Positions 1 through 5,972 are shown, numbered from the stretch's first letter. The stretch is 10,311 nucleotides of DNA from Nitrospira sp. (GCA_029858925.1 JAOUEB010000016.1:1-10311); one strand, 5' to 3'. Notes: generated from the letters alone by a model not told the origin. Program-made: numbers and translations.

Positions 1-207
1 GCCAGATCCGCAATTGGACGCCGATCGGGACAGTGTGGTTAAACCCAGAAACCCGCACCAAGGCAGCGGCCAGTCAGTAAGAATGTGGCGTGTAGGGAGA
101 CGCGACAACTAGGTTGACAAACACCGCCCCTACTTTTACTCCCGCATCAAGAAAATCAGAATGTCCCTATTTCCAAGAAGTTATCCGCTCGATCAACTGA
201 TTAGGCT
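1..207. other. Non-coding stretch downstream of the minus-strand accessory genes
   Basis: No convincing gene is visible on either strand. The only recognisable item is a short motif at 151-172 (core TCAGAATGTCCCTAT) resembling motifs I associate with flanks of IS200-like/REP-associated transposases. A TTGACA box at 114-119 has no good -10 partner. The stretch follows the stop codon of the minus-strand gene ending at 208, so it may hold that gene's 3' untranslated region. Confidence 0.4.
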
Positions 208-618
208 TCACCGTGCGTCCCCGCTTCCGAATCGCTCTCGGAACCCCTCCCGGGCCTCGCCGATGAAGATCAAGAGCTGATTCTCTTCAACGCAAACGAC
301 TTCGATGCCCTTCCGTCGAGCCGCAGCCGCCAAGAACTGTGCGGGCTGTCCAGAGGGAAGAAGGAGAGTCTTCGGCAGCTGCTTCTTATGTTCACGGCCT
401 TGCTGCAGCAGCCGTCGTGACTCCAGATCCGCAGGTTCAACACCATTTGCGGGTACAAGCGCTGAACTCAGAATGAAGCAGCTCGCGGCATCCATGAGTG
501 CGATGAGGTCAAAGTCGCCATCTTGTTCGGTGCGGATCGGACGATCGTTCAACTTGAATGCGATCCAAGCCTCGTTCACTTGAAACTGATTCGGGTGAAG
601 CACGGGCCGTTCCTCCAT
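208..618 (-). CDS. Conserved-looking hypothetical protein, 136 aa
   Basis: I do not recognise a characterised family. The protein is soluble-looking, with no signal peptide or membrane segment. It begins MEERPVLHPNQF, has a hydrophobic LIALMDAASCFIL stretch near residues 38-50, a charged REHKKQLPKTL segment near 75-85, and a C-terminal part with alternating strands and helices (VVCVEENQLLIFIG, residues 106-119). The ATG at 618 is preceded by a GAGG-type ribosome binding site (TTGAGGCTTC) at good spacing, which supports a real start. It is the third reading frame in a minus-strand row after the DUF4258-like and YgiT-like genes and overlaps the degenerate 3' end of the latter, so it may be co-transcribed. 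Overlapping frames on both strands look like shadows. Function unknown. Confidence 0.6.
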   Translation of the reverse strand: MEERPVLHPNQFQVNEAWIAFKLNDRPIRTEQDGDFDLIALMDAASCFILSSALVPANGVEPADLESRRLLQQGREHKKQLPKTLLLPSGQPAQFLAAAARRKGIEVVCVEENQLLIFIGEAREGFRERFGSGDAR

Positions 619-914
619 GAAGCCTCAACGGCCTGCGTGAGCGGCGCGGTCGTCTGCGCCCGTTCCACGCAGTGGTACGCCGCACTCTCTTTGAACGAGG
701 CCACAAGAACCCGCTTCGCCTTACCTATGGCAGTGCGATTCTTGCGAATGCGATCAATCTCGCGCGCCGTGTCAGCGGTCACCTACGACTCGTGACAGCT
801 GCTGCAAGAAAGCACCGGAATGTCTTCGATCACGACGAGGCGGGGACCACGACCGAAGCTCTTGGTTACTTTCTTGATGGAAGCGGACTTCTTGCCGCAG
901 ATTTGGCAATTCAT
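576..914 (-). pseudogene. YgiT-type zinc-finger (antitoxin-like) gene with in-frame TAG
   Basis: Starting at ATG 914 the minus strand encodes 43 residues containing two CxxC pairs (CQIC at residues 3-6 and CSSC near 38-41), spaced as in the YgiT/MqsA-type zinc-finger domain, with the typical 'IPVLSCSSCHES' strand. The frame then hits TAG at 785-783 and continues open to 576. The continuation (TADTAREIDRIRKNR) matches what normally follows this finger in family members, usually after Tyr, so a single TAC/TAT to TAG change explains the break. The start codon overlaps the stop of the upstream DUF4258-like gene (ATGA), a common toxin-antitoxin arrangement. The truncated product would keep all four cysteines but lose the helical tail. 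Family members are proposed antitoxins or regulators. A sequencing error or a functional short form is also possible. Confidence 0.7.
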
Positions 915-1120
915 GACGTTTCCTCTCGATAGACTGTTAGGACCACCACCTTGCCTACCGCACCGATCTTGGCCACTACTCCTATAGGATCGCCGGCGAG
1001 ATCTCTGCCGAGAAAGACGTATTTCTGCTCTCGCGTCGCGCGATCGATCTGACGCTCAACGATGCCGCCCGTAAGGATCACATTCTCTACGTCTTCGGTC
1101 AAGACGTCGTCTTCGGCCAT
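911..1120 (-). CDS. DUF4258 domain protein (toxin-like partner), probably start-damaged
   Basis: The 69-residue frame shows the DUF4258 pattern: MAEDDVLTEDV helix, ILTGGIVERQ, then YVFLGRDLAGDPIGVVAKI and a terminal VVVLTVYRE strand. Genes of this family are often paired with YgiT-type zinc-finger genes, as here, with an ATGA overlap. Homologues usually have about 20 more residues before the first helix. The frame upstream of ATG 1120 stays open and encodes a plausible N-terminus (IEIRDFAKLAKAYVACQGNR), but no ATG, GTG or TTG occurs there; the codon where a start is expected is ATA (1189-1187). So the native start may have mutated, leaving either a silent gene or a shortened protein from 1120. 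No strong ribosome binding site precedes 1120. DUF4258 is often treated as a putative toxin; activity here is unknown. Confidence 0.6.
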   Translation of the reverse strand: MAEDDVLTEDVENVILTGGIVERQIDRATREQKYVFLGRDLAGDPIGVVAKIGAVGKVVVLTVYREETS

Positions 1121-1138
1121 GTAGCTAGCACGGTTGCC

Positions 1139-1168
1139 TTGACAAGCAACGTACGCCTTTGCTAGCTT
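1139..1168 (+). promoter_or_regulatory. Candidate sigma70-type promoter of the sulfur-carrier operon, inside nested inverted repeats
   Basis: A consensus -35 box TTGACA (1139-1144) is followed after 18 bp by TAGCTT (1163-1168), a weak -10. Transcription would start near 1175, about 30 bp before the first operon gene. The -35 box sits in the 8-nt loop between GTTGC (1133-1137) and GCAAC (1146-1150). An outer pair GCTAGCA (1124-1130) and TGCTAGC (1160-1166) overlaps the -10. This layout could be an operator or a chance overlap with the old DUF4258 reading frame on the other strand. Confidence 0.4.
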
Positions 1169-1207
1169 GGCAAAATCCCTAATCTCTATGCCAACTTGGG
1201 AGCATTC

Positions 1208-1408
1208 ATGCAGGTCAAGATCAACGGAAAATCAGAGGAAGTCCAGGGGGGAACAGTCCTCGACTTGCTCAAAACGAAGAAGATCGAACCGCAAATGGTC
1301 GCCGTCGAGGTCAACGACAAAGTTCTGGATCGCGAGCACCTTGGCACCACTCCCCTCAACGAAGGAGACCAGGTTGAGTTTTTGTTCTACATGGGAGGGG
1401 GCCGCTGA
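1208..1408 (+). CDS. thiS: ThiS-like ubiquitin-fold sulfur carrier with C-terminal Gly-Gly-Gly-Arg
   Basis: A 66-residue beta-grasp carrier. It starts MQVKINGKSEEV, has a TVLDLLKTKKIEP helix region (residues 16-28), the VAVEVNDKVLDR strand-turn (31-42) and the L-EGDQVEFLFYMGGG tail. In ThiS/MoaD/CysO proteins the C-terminal glycine is adenylated by a ThiF/MoeB enzyme and turned into a thiocarboxylate that donates sulfur. Here one Arg (residue 66) follows the glycines, so the protein cannot be activated at Gly unless Arg is removed first. ATG 1208 is chosen over TTG 1196 because GGGAG lies 5 nt before it. The stop is 2 nt from the next start, and the Gly codons supply that gene's Shine-Dalgarno sequence. 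Being next to cysteine synthase and MoeB-like genes rather than thiamine genes, it may serve amino-acid sulfuration rather than thiazole synthesis, but that is inferred. Confidence 0.88.
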   Translation: MQVKINGKSEEVQGGTVLDLLKTKKIEPQMVAVEVNDKVLDREHLGTTPLNEGDQVEFLFYMGGGR

Positions 1409-1410
1409 CG

Positions 1411-2334
1411 ATGGTGCTGCACAAAGACATCACCGAGCTGATCGGAAATACCCCGCTCGTCCGGTTGAACCGGCTGTCAAAGCCAGGCGCCGCGACGATT
1501 TACGGGAAGGTCGAGTTTTTCAATCCCGGCGGCAGCGTCAAAGACCGAATCTGCCTCAACATGATCAACGAGGCAGAGCGCCAGGGCAAACTCAAGCCCG
1601 GCGGAACGATCGTCGAACCGACCAGCGGAAATACCGGCATCGGGCTGGCCTTGGTCGCGGCGGTACGCGGCTATAAGCTGATCCTGGTCATGCCGGAAAG
1701 CATGAGCATGGAGCGGGCCAGTTTACTGTCATCCTACGGCGCGCAGTTGGTGTTGACTCCGGCCTGGGAAGGCATGAAGGGCTCGATCAAAGAAGCGGAA
1801 AGCATCTTGGCGCAGAATCCATCCTATTTTATGCCGGATCAATTTTCCAATCCGGCCAATCCGGCCATGCACCGGATCACGACGGCAGTCGAAATTTTGG
1901 ATGCGCTGAACGGAAAAATCGATGCGTTTGTCGCGGCGGTCGGAACCGGCGGCACGATCACGGGATGCGGCGAAGTGTTCAAGGAAAAAAATCCGGCCGT
2001 GAAGGTCGTCGCCGTGGAACCGGCTGGGTCGCCAGTGTTATCGGGCGGCGATCCGGGTCCGCACAAGATCCAAGGAATCGGCGCAGGCTTCATTCCCAAA
2101 GTCCTGAACCGCAAGATCCTGGATCGCGTCATCACGGTGACCGACGACGAGGCCTATCAAACCGCCAAGAAATTGTCGAAACAAGAAGGCCTGTTGGTGG
2201 GCATCTCGGCCGGCGCCAATGTGTTCGCCGCCCAGAAGGTCGCCGATGAACTGGGGCCCGGTAACAACGTGGTGACGATTCTCTGCGACACCGGCGAGCG
2301 GTATATCAGTATCGAGAAGTACTTTAATATTTGA
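1411..2334 (+). CDS. cysK: Cysteine synthase (O-acetylserine sulfhydrylase, CysK type)
   Basis: A 307-residue PLP beta-elimination/replacement enzyme of normal family length. Visible motifs: IGNTPLVRL near residue 11; the PLP Schiff-base lysine K44 in NPGGSVKDR; the substrate loop TSGNTG (71-76); the phosphate-binding GTGGT (178-182); SGGDPGPHKIQGIGAGF (211-227), typical of CysK rather than CysM; and GISAGAN with S266 facing the PLP ring. The family makes L-cysteine from O-acetylserine and sulfide; CysM-type relatives accept a carrier thiocarboxylate. It lies 2 nt after the ThiS-like gene with an SD made by that gene's last codons, so the two are probably translationally coupled. This suggests the carrier is its sulfur donor or a regulator. 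The cytosolic assignment is secure; the actual sulfur and acceptor substrates are not. Confidence 0.93.
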   Translation: MVLHKDITELIGNTPLVRLNRLSKPGAATIYGKVEFFNPGGSVKDRICLNMINEAERQGKLKPGGTIVEPTSGNTGIGLALVAAVRGYKLILVMPESMSMERASLLSSYGAQLVLTPAWEGMKGSIKEAESILAQNPSYFMPDQFSNPANPAMHRITTAVEILDALNGKIDAFVAAVGTGGTITGCGEVFKEKNPAVKVVAVEPAGSPVLSGGDPGPHKIQGIGAGFIPKVLNRKILDRVITVTDDEAYQTAKKLSKQEGLLVGISAGANVFAAQKVADELGPGNNVVTILCDTGERYISIEKYFNI

Positions 2335-2343
2335 GCCGACAGC

Positions 2344-2400
2344 AGCCAGCTTTCAGCGATCAGCTCTGAGCTGGTGGCTGATAGCCGATGGCTGGTAGCT
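2344..2400. repeat. Degenerate CAGC-type repeat hairpin in the cysK-moeB spacer
   Basis: The 70-bp spacer is built from imperfect copies of TCAGC/GCTGA units. Arms 2353-2364 and 2370-2381 pair over 12 positions with one mismatch and one G-T wobble around a 5-nt loop. An outer AGCCAGC / GCTGG pair extends it. There is no U-tract, so it looks more like a dispersed intergenic repeat or attenuating hairpin than a classical terminator. It reduces the spacing regularity of an otherwise tight operon. Confidence 0.5.
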
Positions 2401-2404
2401 AAAA

Positions 2405-3217
2405 ATGGAATTTACCGAAGAACAAATCAACCGCTACAGCCGGCATATTCTCCTGCCGGAAGTCGGTGGCAAGGGACAAAAGAAGATCGCCAAGGCGAAG
2501 ATTCTCTTGGTCGGCGCCGGAGGTCTTGGCTCGCCTGCCGCTCTCTATCTGGCCGCAGCCGGGGTCGGAACAATCGGCCTCATCGACAGCGACGTCGTAG
2601 ACTTGACCAACCTGCAACGCCAGATCCTCCACCACACGGCGGATATCGGGCGGCCCAAGGTCTTGTCGGGAAAAGAAAAGATTCAAGCCTTGAATCCCGA
2701 TGTGATCGTCTCGATGTACGAAGAACGATTGACCGCTGGGAACGCGCTGAAGATCTTCACCGACTACGATATTGTGATCGACGGAGTCGACAACTTCACG
2801 GCGAAGTTTCTCATCAACGATGCCTGCTTCTTCGCCGGCAAGCCGCTGGTGCACGGCGGCATTCTGCGCTTCGACGGCCGGGTCACGACGATCATCCCCA
2901 AACAATCGGCCTGCTACCGTTGCGTGTTCAAAGCGCCGCCGCCGCAGGGCCTGGTGGCCTCTTGCCAGGAAGCGGGCGTCATCGGCGTGCTGGCCGGTAT
3001 TATCGGCACGATTCAAGCCACGGAAGCGTTGAAGCTCGTCCTCGGCATCGGCAAGCCCCTGACGAACCGCATGCTCGATTTCGACGCGCGCAAAACGCAG
3101 TTCCGAGAGATCAAAGTCCGCCGCAATCCCAATTGCGCGCTCTGCGGCGAGCGCCCCACGATCACCGAATTGTTCGACGATGGAGATCCCTATGCCGGCT
3201 GTGCGGTCCATCCTTAA
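2405..3217 (+). CDS. moeB: MoeB/ThiF/HesA-family adenylyltransferase (E1-like), first copy
   Basis: A 270-residue E1-like enzyme that adenylates the C-terminal Gly of a ubiquitin-like sulfur carrier using ATP. Motifs seen: RYSRHILLPEVG (10-21) with the conserved Arg; nucleotide-binding GAGGLGSP (37-44); DSDVVDLTNLQRQ (61-73); the Asp of DGVDNF (126-131); zinc ligands CYRC (170-173) and CALC (244-247); and the conserved Cys187 in SCQEAGV, the thioester/persulfide cysteine position of MoeB/ThiF. There is no C-terminal rhodanese domain, unlike MoeZ, so sulfur must come from a separate donor. The start is set by homology with the second copy at 5110; the upstream SD is weak. It is a close paralogue of that copy, with most motifs identical. 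Partner preference (ThiS-like or CysO-like carrier) is unknown, but position suggests the ThiS-like carrier. Confidence 0.92.
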   Translation: MEFTEEQINRYSRHILLPEVGGKGQKKIAKAKILLVGAGGLGSPAALYLAAAGVGTIGLIDSDVVDLTNLQRQILHHTADIGRPKVLSGKEKIQALNPDVIVSMYEERLTAGNALKIFTDYDIVIDGVDNFTAKFLINDACFFAGKPLVHGGILRFDGRVTTIIPKQSACYRCVFKAPPPQGLVASCQEAGVIGVLAGIIGTIQATEALKLVLGIGKPLTNRMLDFDARKTQFREIKVRRNPNCALCGERPTITELFDDGDPYAGCAVHP

Positions 3218-3247
3218 CCACAGAAGATTGCTGAAGGCGGTGCTGCA

Positions 3248-4498
3248 ATGAGCAAAATGAAGGCGCTGGTCTGCCGCGAGTGCGGCAAAGAATACCCGAC
3301 GAAGGCGATTCACGTCTGCGAGATGTGCTTCGGTCCCCTCGAAGTGAAGTACAACTACGAAGAGATCAAGAAGAATGTGTCGCGCAAGAAGATCGAGGAC
3401 GGCCCGCACAGCATGTGGCGCTATCTCGACCTGCTGCCGGTCGAGGGCACGAACTTCGTCGGGCCCCATGCCGGATTCACCCCGTTAGTGCGCGCGAACA
3501 ATCTCGGCGCCTATCTCGGACTGGACGAACTCTATATCAAGAACGACACGGTGAATCACCCCACCCTTTCGTTCAAAGATCGCGTAGTCGCCGTTGCCTT
3601 GACCCGCGCCCGTGAGCTGGGATTTGAAACCGTGGCCTGCGCCTCGACCGGCAACCTGGCCAATTCGGTGTCGGCCCATGCCGCAGCGGCCAACCTGCAT
3701 TGCTACGTGTTCATCCCCGGCGACCTCGAAGCCGCCAAGGTGCTCGGCAATCTGATCTATAAGCCGCACGTCGTCGAGGTGGAGGGCAACTATGACGACG
3801 TCAACCGGCTCTGTAGTGAGATCGCCGGTGAGCACGGCTGGGCGTTCGTCAATATCAACATTCGCCCCTATTATGCGGAAGGCTCCAAGACCCTCGCCTT
3901 CGAGACAGTGGAACAACTGGGATGGAAGACTCCCGACCAAGTCGTCATTCCGATGGCATCCGGCTCGCTGTTGACCAAGATTTGGAAGGGTCTGCACGAA
4001 ATGAAGGCTTTGGGGTTGATCGACGAGGTCCGCACCAAGATCAACGGCGCCCAGGCCGAGGGCTGCTCGCCGATTTCCACCGCCTTCAAGGCAGGCCGCG
4101 ACTTTTTCAAGCCGGTGAAGCCGAAAACCATCGCCAAGTCCCTGGCGATCGGCAACCCGGCCGACGGCTACTACGCGCTCAAGGCGACCGCCGAGAGCCA
4201 CGGCTCCATGGATATGGTGACGGATGAAGAAGTGGTGGACGGCATCAAGCTGCTGGCGCAGACCGAGGGCATCTTCGCCGAAACCGCGGGCGGGGTGACG
4301 ATCGGTGTGCTCAAGAAGCTGGTCAAACAAGGGGTCATTAAGAAAGACGAAGTGACTGTAGCCTACATCACCGGCAACGGATTGAAGACGCAGGAAGCCG
4401 TCATCGATTCCGTCGGGCGCCCGGTTCGCATTCAGCCCAGCCTGGTGGACTTTCAAAAAACTTTCAAAATGGGAAAGAACGGTGGTGGTGACGCATGA
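3248..4498 (+). CDS. thrC: Threonine synthase (PLP, zinc-ribbon N-terminus)
   Basis: A 416-residue fold-type II PLP enzyme. It has an N-terminal zinc ribbon (C9, C12, C24, C27), the PLP lysine K110 in LSFKDR, the STGNLANS loop (133-140), the phosphate-binding ASGSLL (237-242), and TGNGLK near 375-380. The family converts O-phosphohomoserine to threonine. The start ATG 3248 has AAGGCGG upstream. Its stop overlaps the start of the CysO-like gene (ATGA at 4495-4498), so the two are probably coupled. This coupling to a sulfur carrier is unexpected for threonine synthesis and hints at a possible sulfur-using reaction on phosphohomoserine, or simply at grouping of amino-acid genes. Sequence motifs alone do not separate these options; ordinary threonine synthase is the default. 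Confidence 0.9.
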   Translation: MSKMKALVCRECGKEYPTKAIHVCEMCFGPLEVKYNYEEIKKNVSRKKIEDGPHSMWRYLDLLPVEGTNFVGPHAGFTPLVRANNLGAYLGLDELYIKNDTVNHPTLSFKDRVVAVALTRARELGFETVACASTGNLANSVSAHAAAANLHCYVFIPGDLEAAKVLGNLIYKPHVVEVEGNYDDVNRLCSEIAGEHGWAFVNINIRPYYAEGSKTLAFETVEQLGWKTPDQVVIPMASGSLLTKIWKGLHEMKALGLIDEVRTKINGAQAEGCSPISTAFKAGRDFFKPVKPKTIAKSLAIGNPADGYYALKATAESHGSMDMVTDEEVVDGIKLLAQTEGIFAETAGGVTIGVLKKLVKQGVIKKDEVTVAYITGNGLKTQEAVIDSVGRPVRIQPSLVDFQKTFKMGKNGGGDA

Positions 4499-4767
4499 TT
4501 AAAGTCCGCATTCCAACTCCTCTGAGGCCCCTGACCAAAGGCCAGGGTGAAGTAGAGACCACGGCCGGCAGCGTGGTGGAGATGATCGAGACGTTGAACA
4601 GCTCGCATCCCGGCATTAAAGATCGCCTGTGCGATGAAACGGGGGAACTGCGCCGTTTCGTCAACATCTACGTCAACGAAGAAGACATTCGATTCCTCAA
4701 GGGAAAAGAGACATCCCTCAAGGACGGCGATGAAGTCTCTATCGTTCCGGCAATCGCGGGAGGATAG
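4495..4767 (+). CDS. cysO: CysO-type ubiquitin-like sulfur carrier (MoaD/ThiS family)
   Basis: A 90-residue beta-grasp carrier closely resembling mycobacterial CysO in length and motifs: [13 protein letters not shown] (5-17), a central helix ([16 protein letters not shown]), [17 protein letters not shown] (about 52-68), [14 protein letters not shown] at the end. It terminates exactly at Gly-Gly, the form ready for adenylation and thiocarboxylation. In Mycobacterium, CysO thiocarboxylate gives sulfur to phosphoserine on CysM, and Mec releases cysteine. Here it overlaps thrC at its start and is followed after 2 nt by the NIL gene, whose SD (GGGAGGA) is made by the Ala-Gly-Gly codons. Its E1 is probably one of the two MoeB-like proteins and its peptidase the JAMM protein at 5973. 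Confidence 0.93.
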   Translation: MIKVRIPTPLRPLTKGQGEVETTAGSVVEMIETLNSSHPGIKDRLCDETGELRRFVNIYVNEEDIRFLKGKETSLKDGDEVSIVPAIAGG

Positions 4768-4769
4768 CC

Positions 4770-5009
4770 ATGACCAGCTTGCGTTTCCACATCAGGTTTC
4801 CCGAAGATAAAATCAAAGAGCCGATCGTCTACCAGATCGGGCATGAATTTAAAGTGGTCACGAACGTGCGCCGCGCCGACGTGCGCGAAACGACCGGCTG
4901 GATGGATCTGGAACTGACCGGCGACACCGCCGAGATCGAACGGGCCGTCGACGGCCTTAGGAAAAAAGGCGTCGCCGTCGATCCGATCGAATTAAACGTG
5001 GTGGAATAG
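4770..5009 (+). CDS. Stand-alone NIL domain protein
   Basis: A 79-residue protein that is almost entirely a NIL domain: FPEDKIKEPIVYQIGHEF (10-27), VVTNVRRADVRETTGWMDLEL, then a helix (TAEIERAVDGLRKKG) and a terminal strand. NIL domains form a ferredoxin-like fold. They are known at the C-terminus of MetN methionine importers, where they sense methionine, and in NIL-ferredoxin proteins linked to homocysteine synthesis in methanogens. A free-standing NIL in a sulfur-carrier operon may therefore bind a sulfur amino acid or act as an accessory to the carrier or PLP enzyme; this is inference. The SD is excellent (GGAGG, spacing about 6). Confidence 0.85.
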   Translation: MTSLRFHIRFPEDKIKEPIVYQIGHEFKVVTNVRRADVRETTGWMDLELTGDTAEIERAVDGLRKKGVAVDPIELNVVE

Positions 5010-5109
5010 ACTGGTGAACAGTAAGGAATGAGGAGTACGGGGTAAGGCGACGGTCCGGAGCGGAATGCCTTGGATTCATACCCCTAACCCTTCACCCCTA
5101 ACGGAACTT
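5010..5109. other. Operon spacer with imperfect inverted repeats
   Basis: No gene is supported. GGGGTA (5039-5044) and AAGGC (5044-5048) can pair with TACCCC (5079-5084) and GCCTT (5067-5071), giving a bulged hairpin. CCCCTAACCCTTCACCCCTAA (5081-5101) is a short CCCTAAC-like tandem. A TTG-to-ATG upstream extension of the next gene (from 5065) would run through this repeat and is rejected in favour of ATG 5110. Confidence 0.4.
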
Positions 5110-5913
5110 ATGGAACTGACCGAACAGCAAATCGAACGCTACAGCCGGCACATTATCCTCCAAGATGTCGGGGGCAAAGGCCAGCTGAAGCTGAGCCACG
5201 CGAAAGTGCTGCTGATCGGCGCGGGCGGCCTCGGCTCTCCGGCCGGCCTCTACCTGGCCGCCGCCGGTATCGGCACCATCGGATTGGTTGACGGCGATGT
5301 GGTCGATTTGTCAAATCTGCAACGGCAGATCATGCACTCGACTGCCACGCTGGGGCAGCCGAAGGTGGAATCCGGCCGGAAAACGTTGTCGGCTATCAAC
5401 CCGGAAATCACGGTCAAGGCCTATCATCAACTGGTCGATGCCGAGAATATTCTCCCGCTCATCTCGCAATACGACATCGTGCTCGACGGCTCAGACAATT
5501 TTTCGACCCGGTTCTTGGTCAATGACGCCTGTTTCTTCGCCAAGAAAACGCTCATCTCAGCCAGCATGTTCCGGTTCGAAGGCCAATTGACGACGATCAA
5601 GCCGCACCAAGGATACCCCTGCTATCGCTGCCTCTATCCCGAACCGCCGCCGGCTGGGTTGGTCCCGAATTGCCAGGAGGCAGGAGTCTTGGGAGTGTTG
5701 GCCGGTACCATGGGCGTCTTGCAGGCCTCTGAAGCCATCAAGGAAGTGCTCGGCATCGGCGAAACCATCGCCGACAAGCTGCTCATCTACGACGCGCTCG
5801 ACATGAAATTCCGCAAGGTGGGACGGCCCAAAGATCCCGCTTGCCCGCTCTGCGGGCCGAATCCGAAGATCACAGATCTCGGCATGGACTACGCCGTAAG
5901 TTGCACCATTTGA
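5110..5913 (+). CDS. moeB: MoeB/ThiF/HesA-family adenylyltransferase (E1-like), second copy
   Basis: A 267-residue paralogue of the enzyme at 2405, alignable from the first residue (MELTEQQIERYSRH versus MEFTEEQINRYSRH), which fixes the start at 5110. It keeps the ATP motif GAGGLGSP (37-44), VDLSNLQRQ (65-73), the DGSDNF Asp, zinc pairs CYRC (171-174) and CPLC (245-248), and Cys188 in NCQEAGV. Differences from copy one cluster in the middle (QLVDAENILPLISQ) and the C-terminus (LGMDYAVSCTI against DPYAGCAVHP), where carrier specificity could reside. It follows the NIL gene and precedes the JAMM peptidase, so CysO is its likely substrate. Like copy one, it lacks a rhodanese domain. A duplication followed by specialisation is the simplest history. 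Confidence 0.92.
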   Translation: MELTEQQIERYSRHIILQDVGGKGQLKLSHAKVLLIGAGGLGSPAGLYLAAAGIGTIGLVDGDVVDLSNLQRQIMHSTATLGQPKVESGRKTLSAINPEITVKAYHQLVDAENILPLISQYDIVLDGSDNFSTRFLVNDACFFAKKTLISASMFRFEGQLTTIKPHQGYPCYRCLYPEPPPAGLVPNCQEAGVLGVLAGTMGVLQASEAIKEVLGIGETIADKLLIYDALDMKFRKVGRPKDPACPLCGPNPKITDLGMDYAVSCTI

Positions 5914-5915
5914 GC

Positions 5916-5944
5916 GTGAAACGTTCTTCGTGAAACGTGAAACG
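5916..5944 (+). repeat. GTGAAAC heptamer tandem in the moeB-JAMM spacer
   Basis: Copies of GTGAAACG begin at 5916, 5930 and 5937, i.e. on a 7-bp period with one decayed unit in between. The related heptamer GTGAAGC occurs twice on the other strand at 10199-10212. The last copy supplies a GTG (5937) that opens an N-terminal extension of the JAMM frame, probably spurious. Confidence 0.55.
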
Positions 5945-5972
5945 CAAGATAGAATCGGACGTTGACCTGCTC

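Noticed and set aside
114..142. TTGACA promoter-like box at the left edge.
   Set aside because: No acceptable -10 at normal spacing and no plus-strand gene follows.
1167..1676. 169-codon plus-strand frame overlapping the ThiS-like and cysK genes.
   Set aside because: Arg/Ser-rich out-of-frame translation of two clear genes.
2399..3469. 356-codon minus-strand open frame opposite moeB and thrC.
   Set aside because: It is the antisense shadow of two well-supported genes, caused by GC-rich codon use.
3485..4456. 323-codon minus-strand open frame opposite thrC.
   Set aside because: Antisense shadow of the threonine synthase gene; no family motif.
5065..5109. Upstream extension of the second MoeB-like protein by 15 residues.
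   Set aside because: The paralogue starts exactly at the position of ATG 5110, and the extension is translated repeat sequence (HTPNPSPLTEL).
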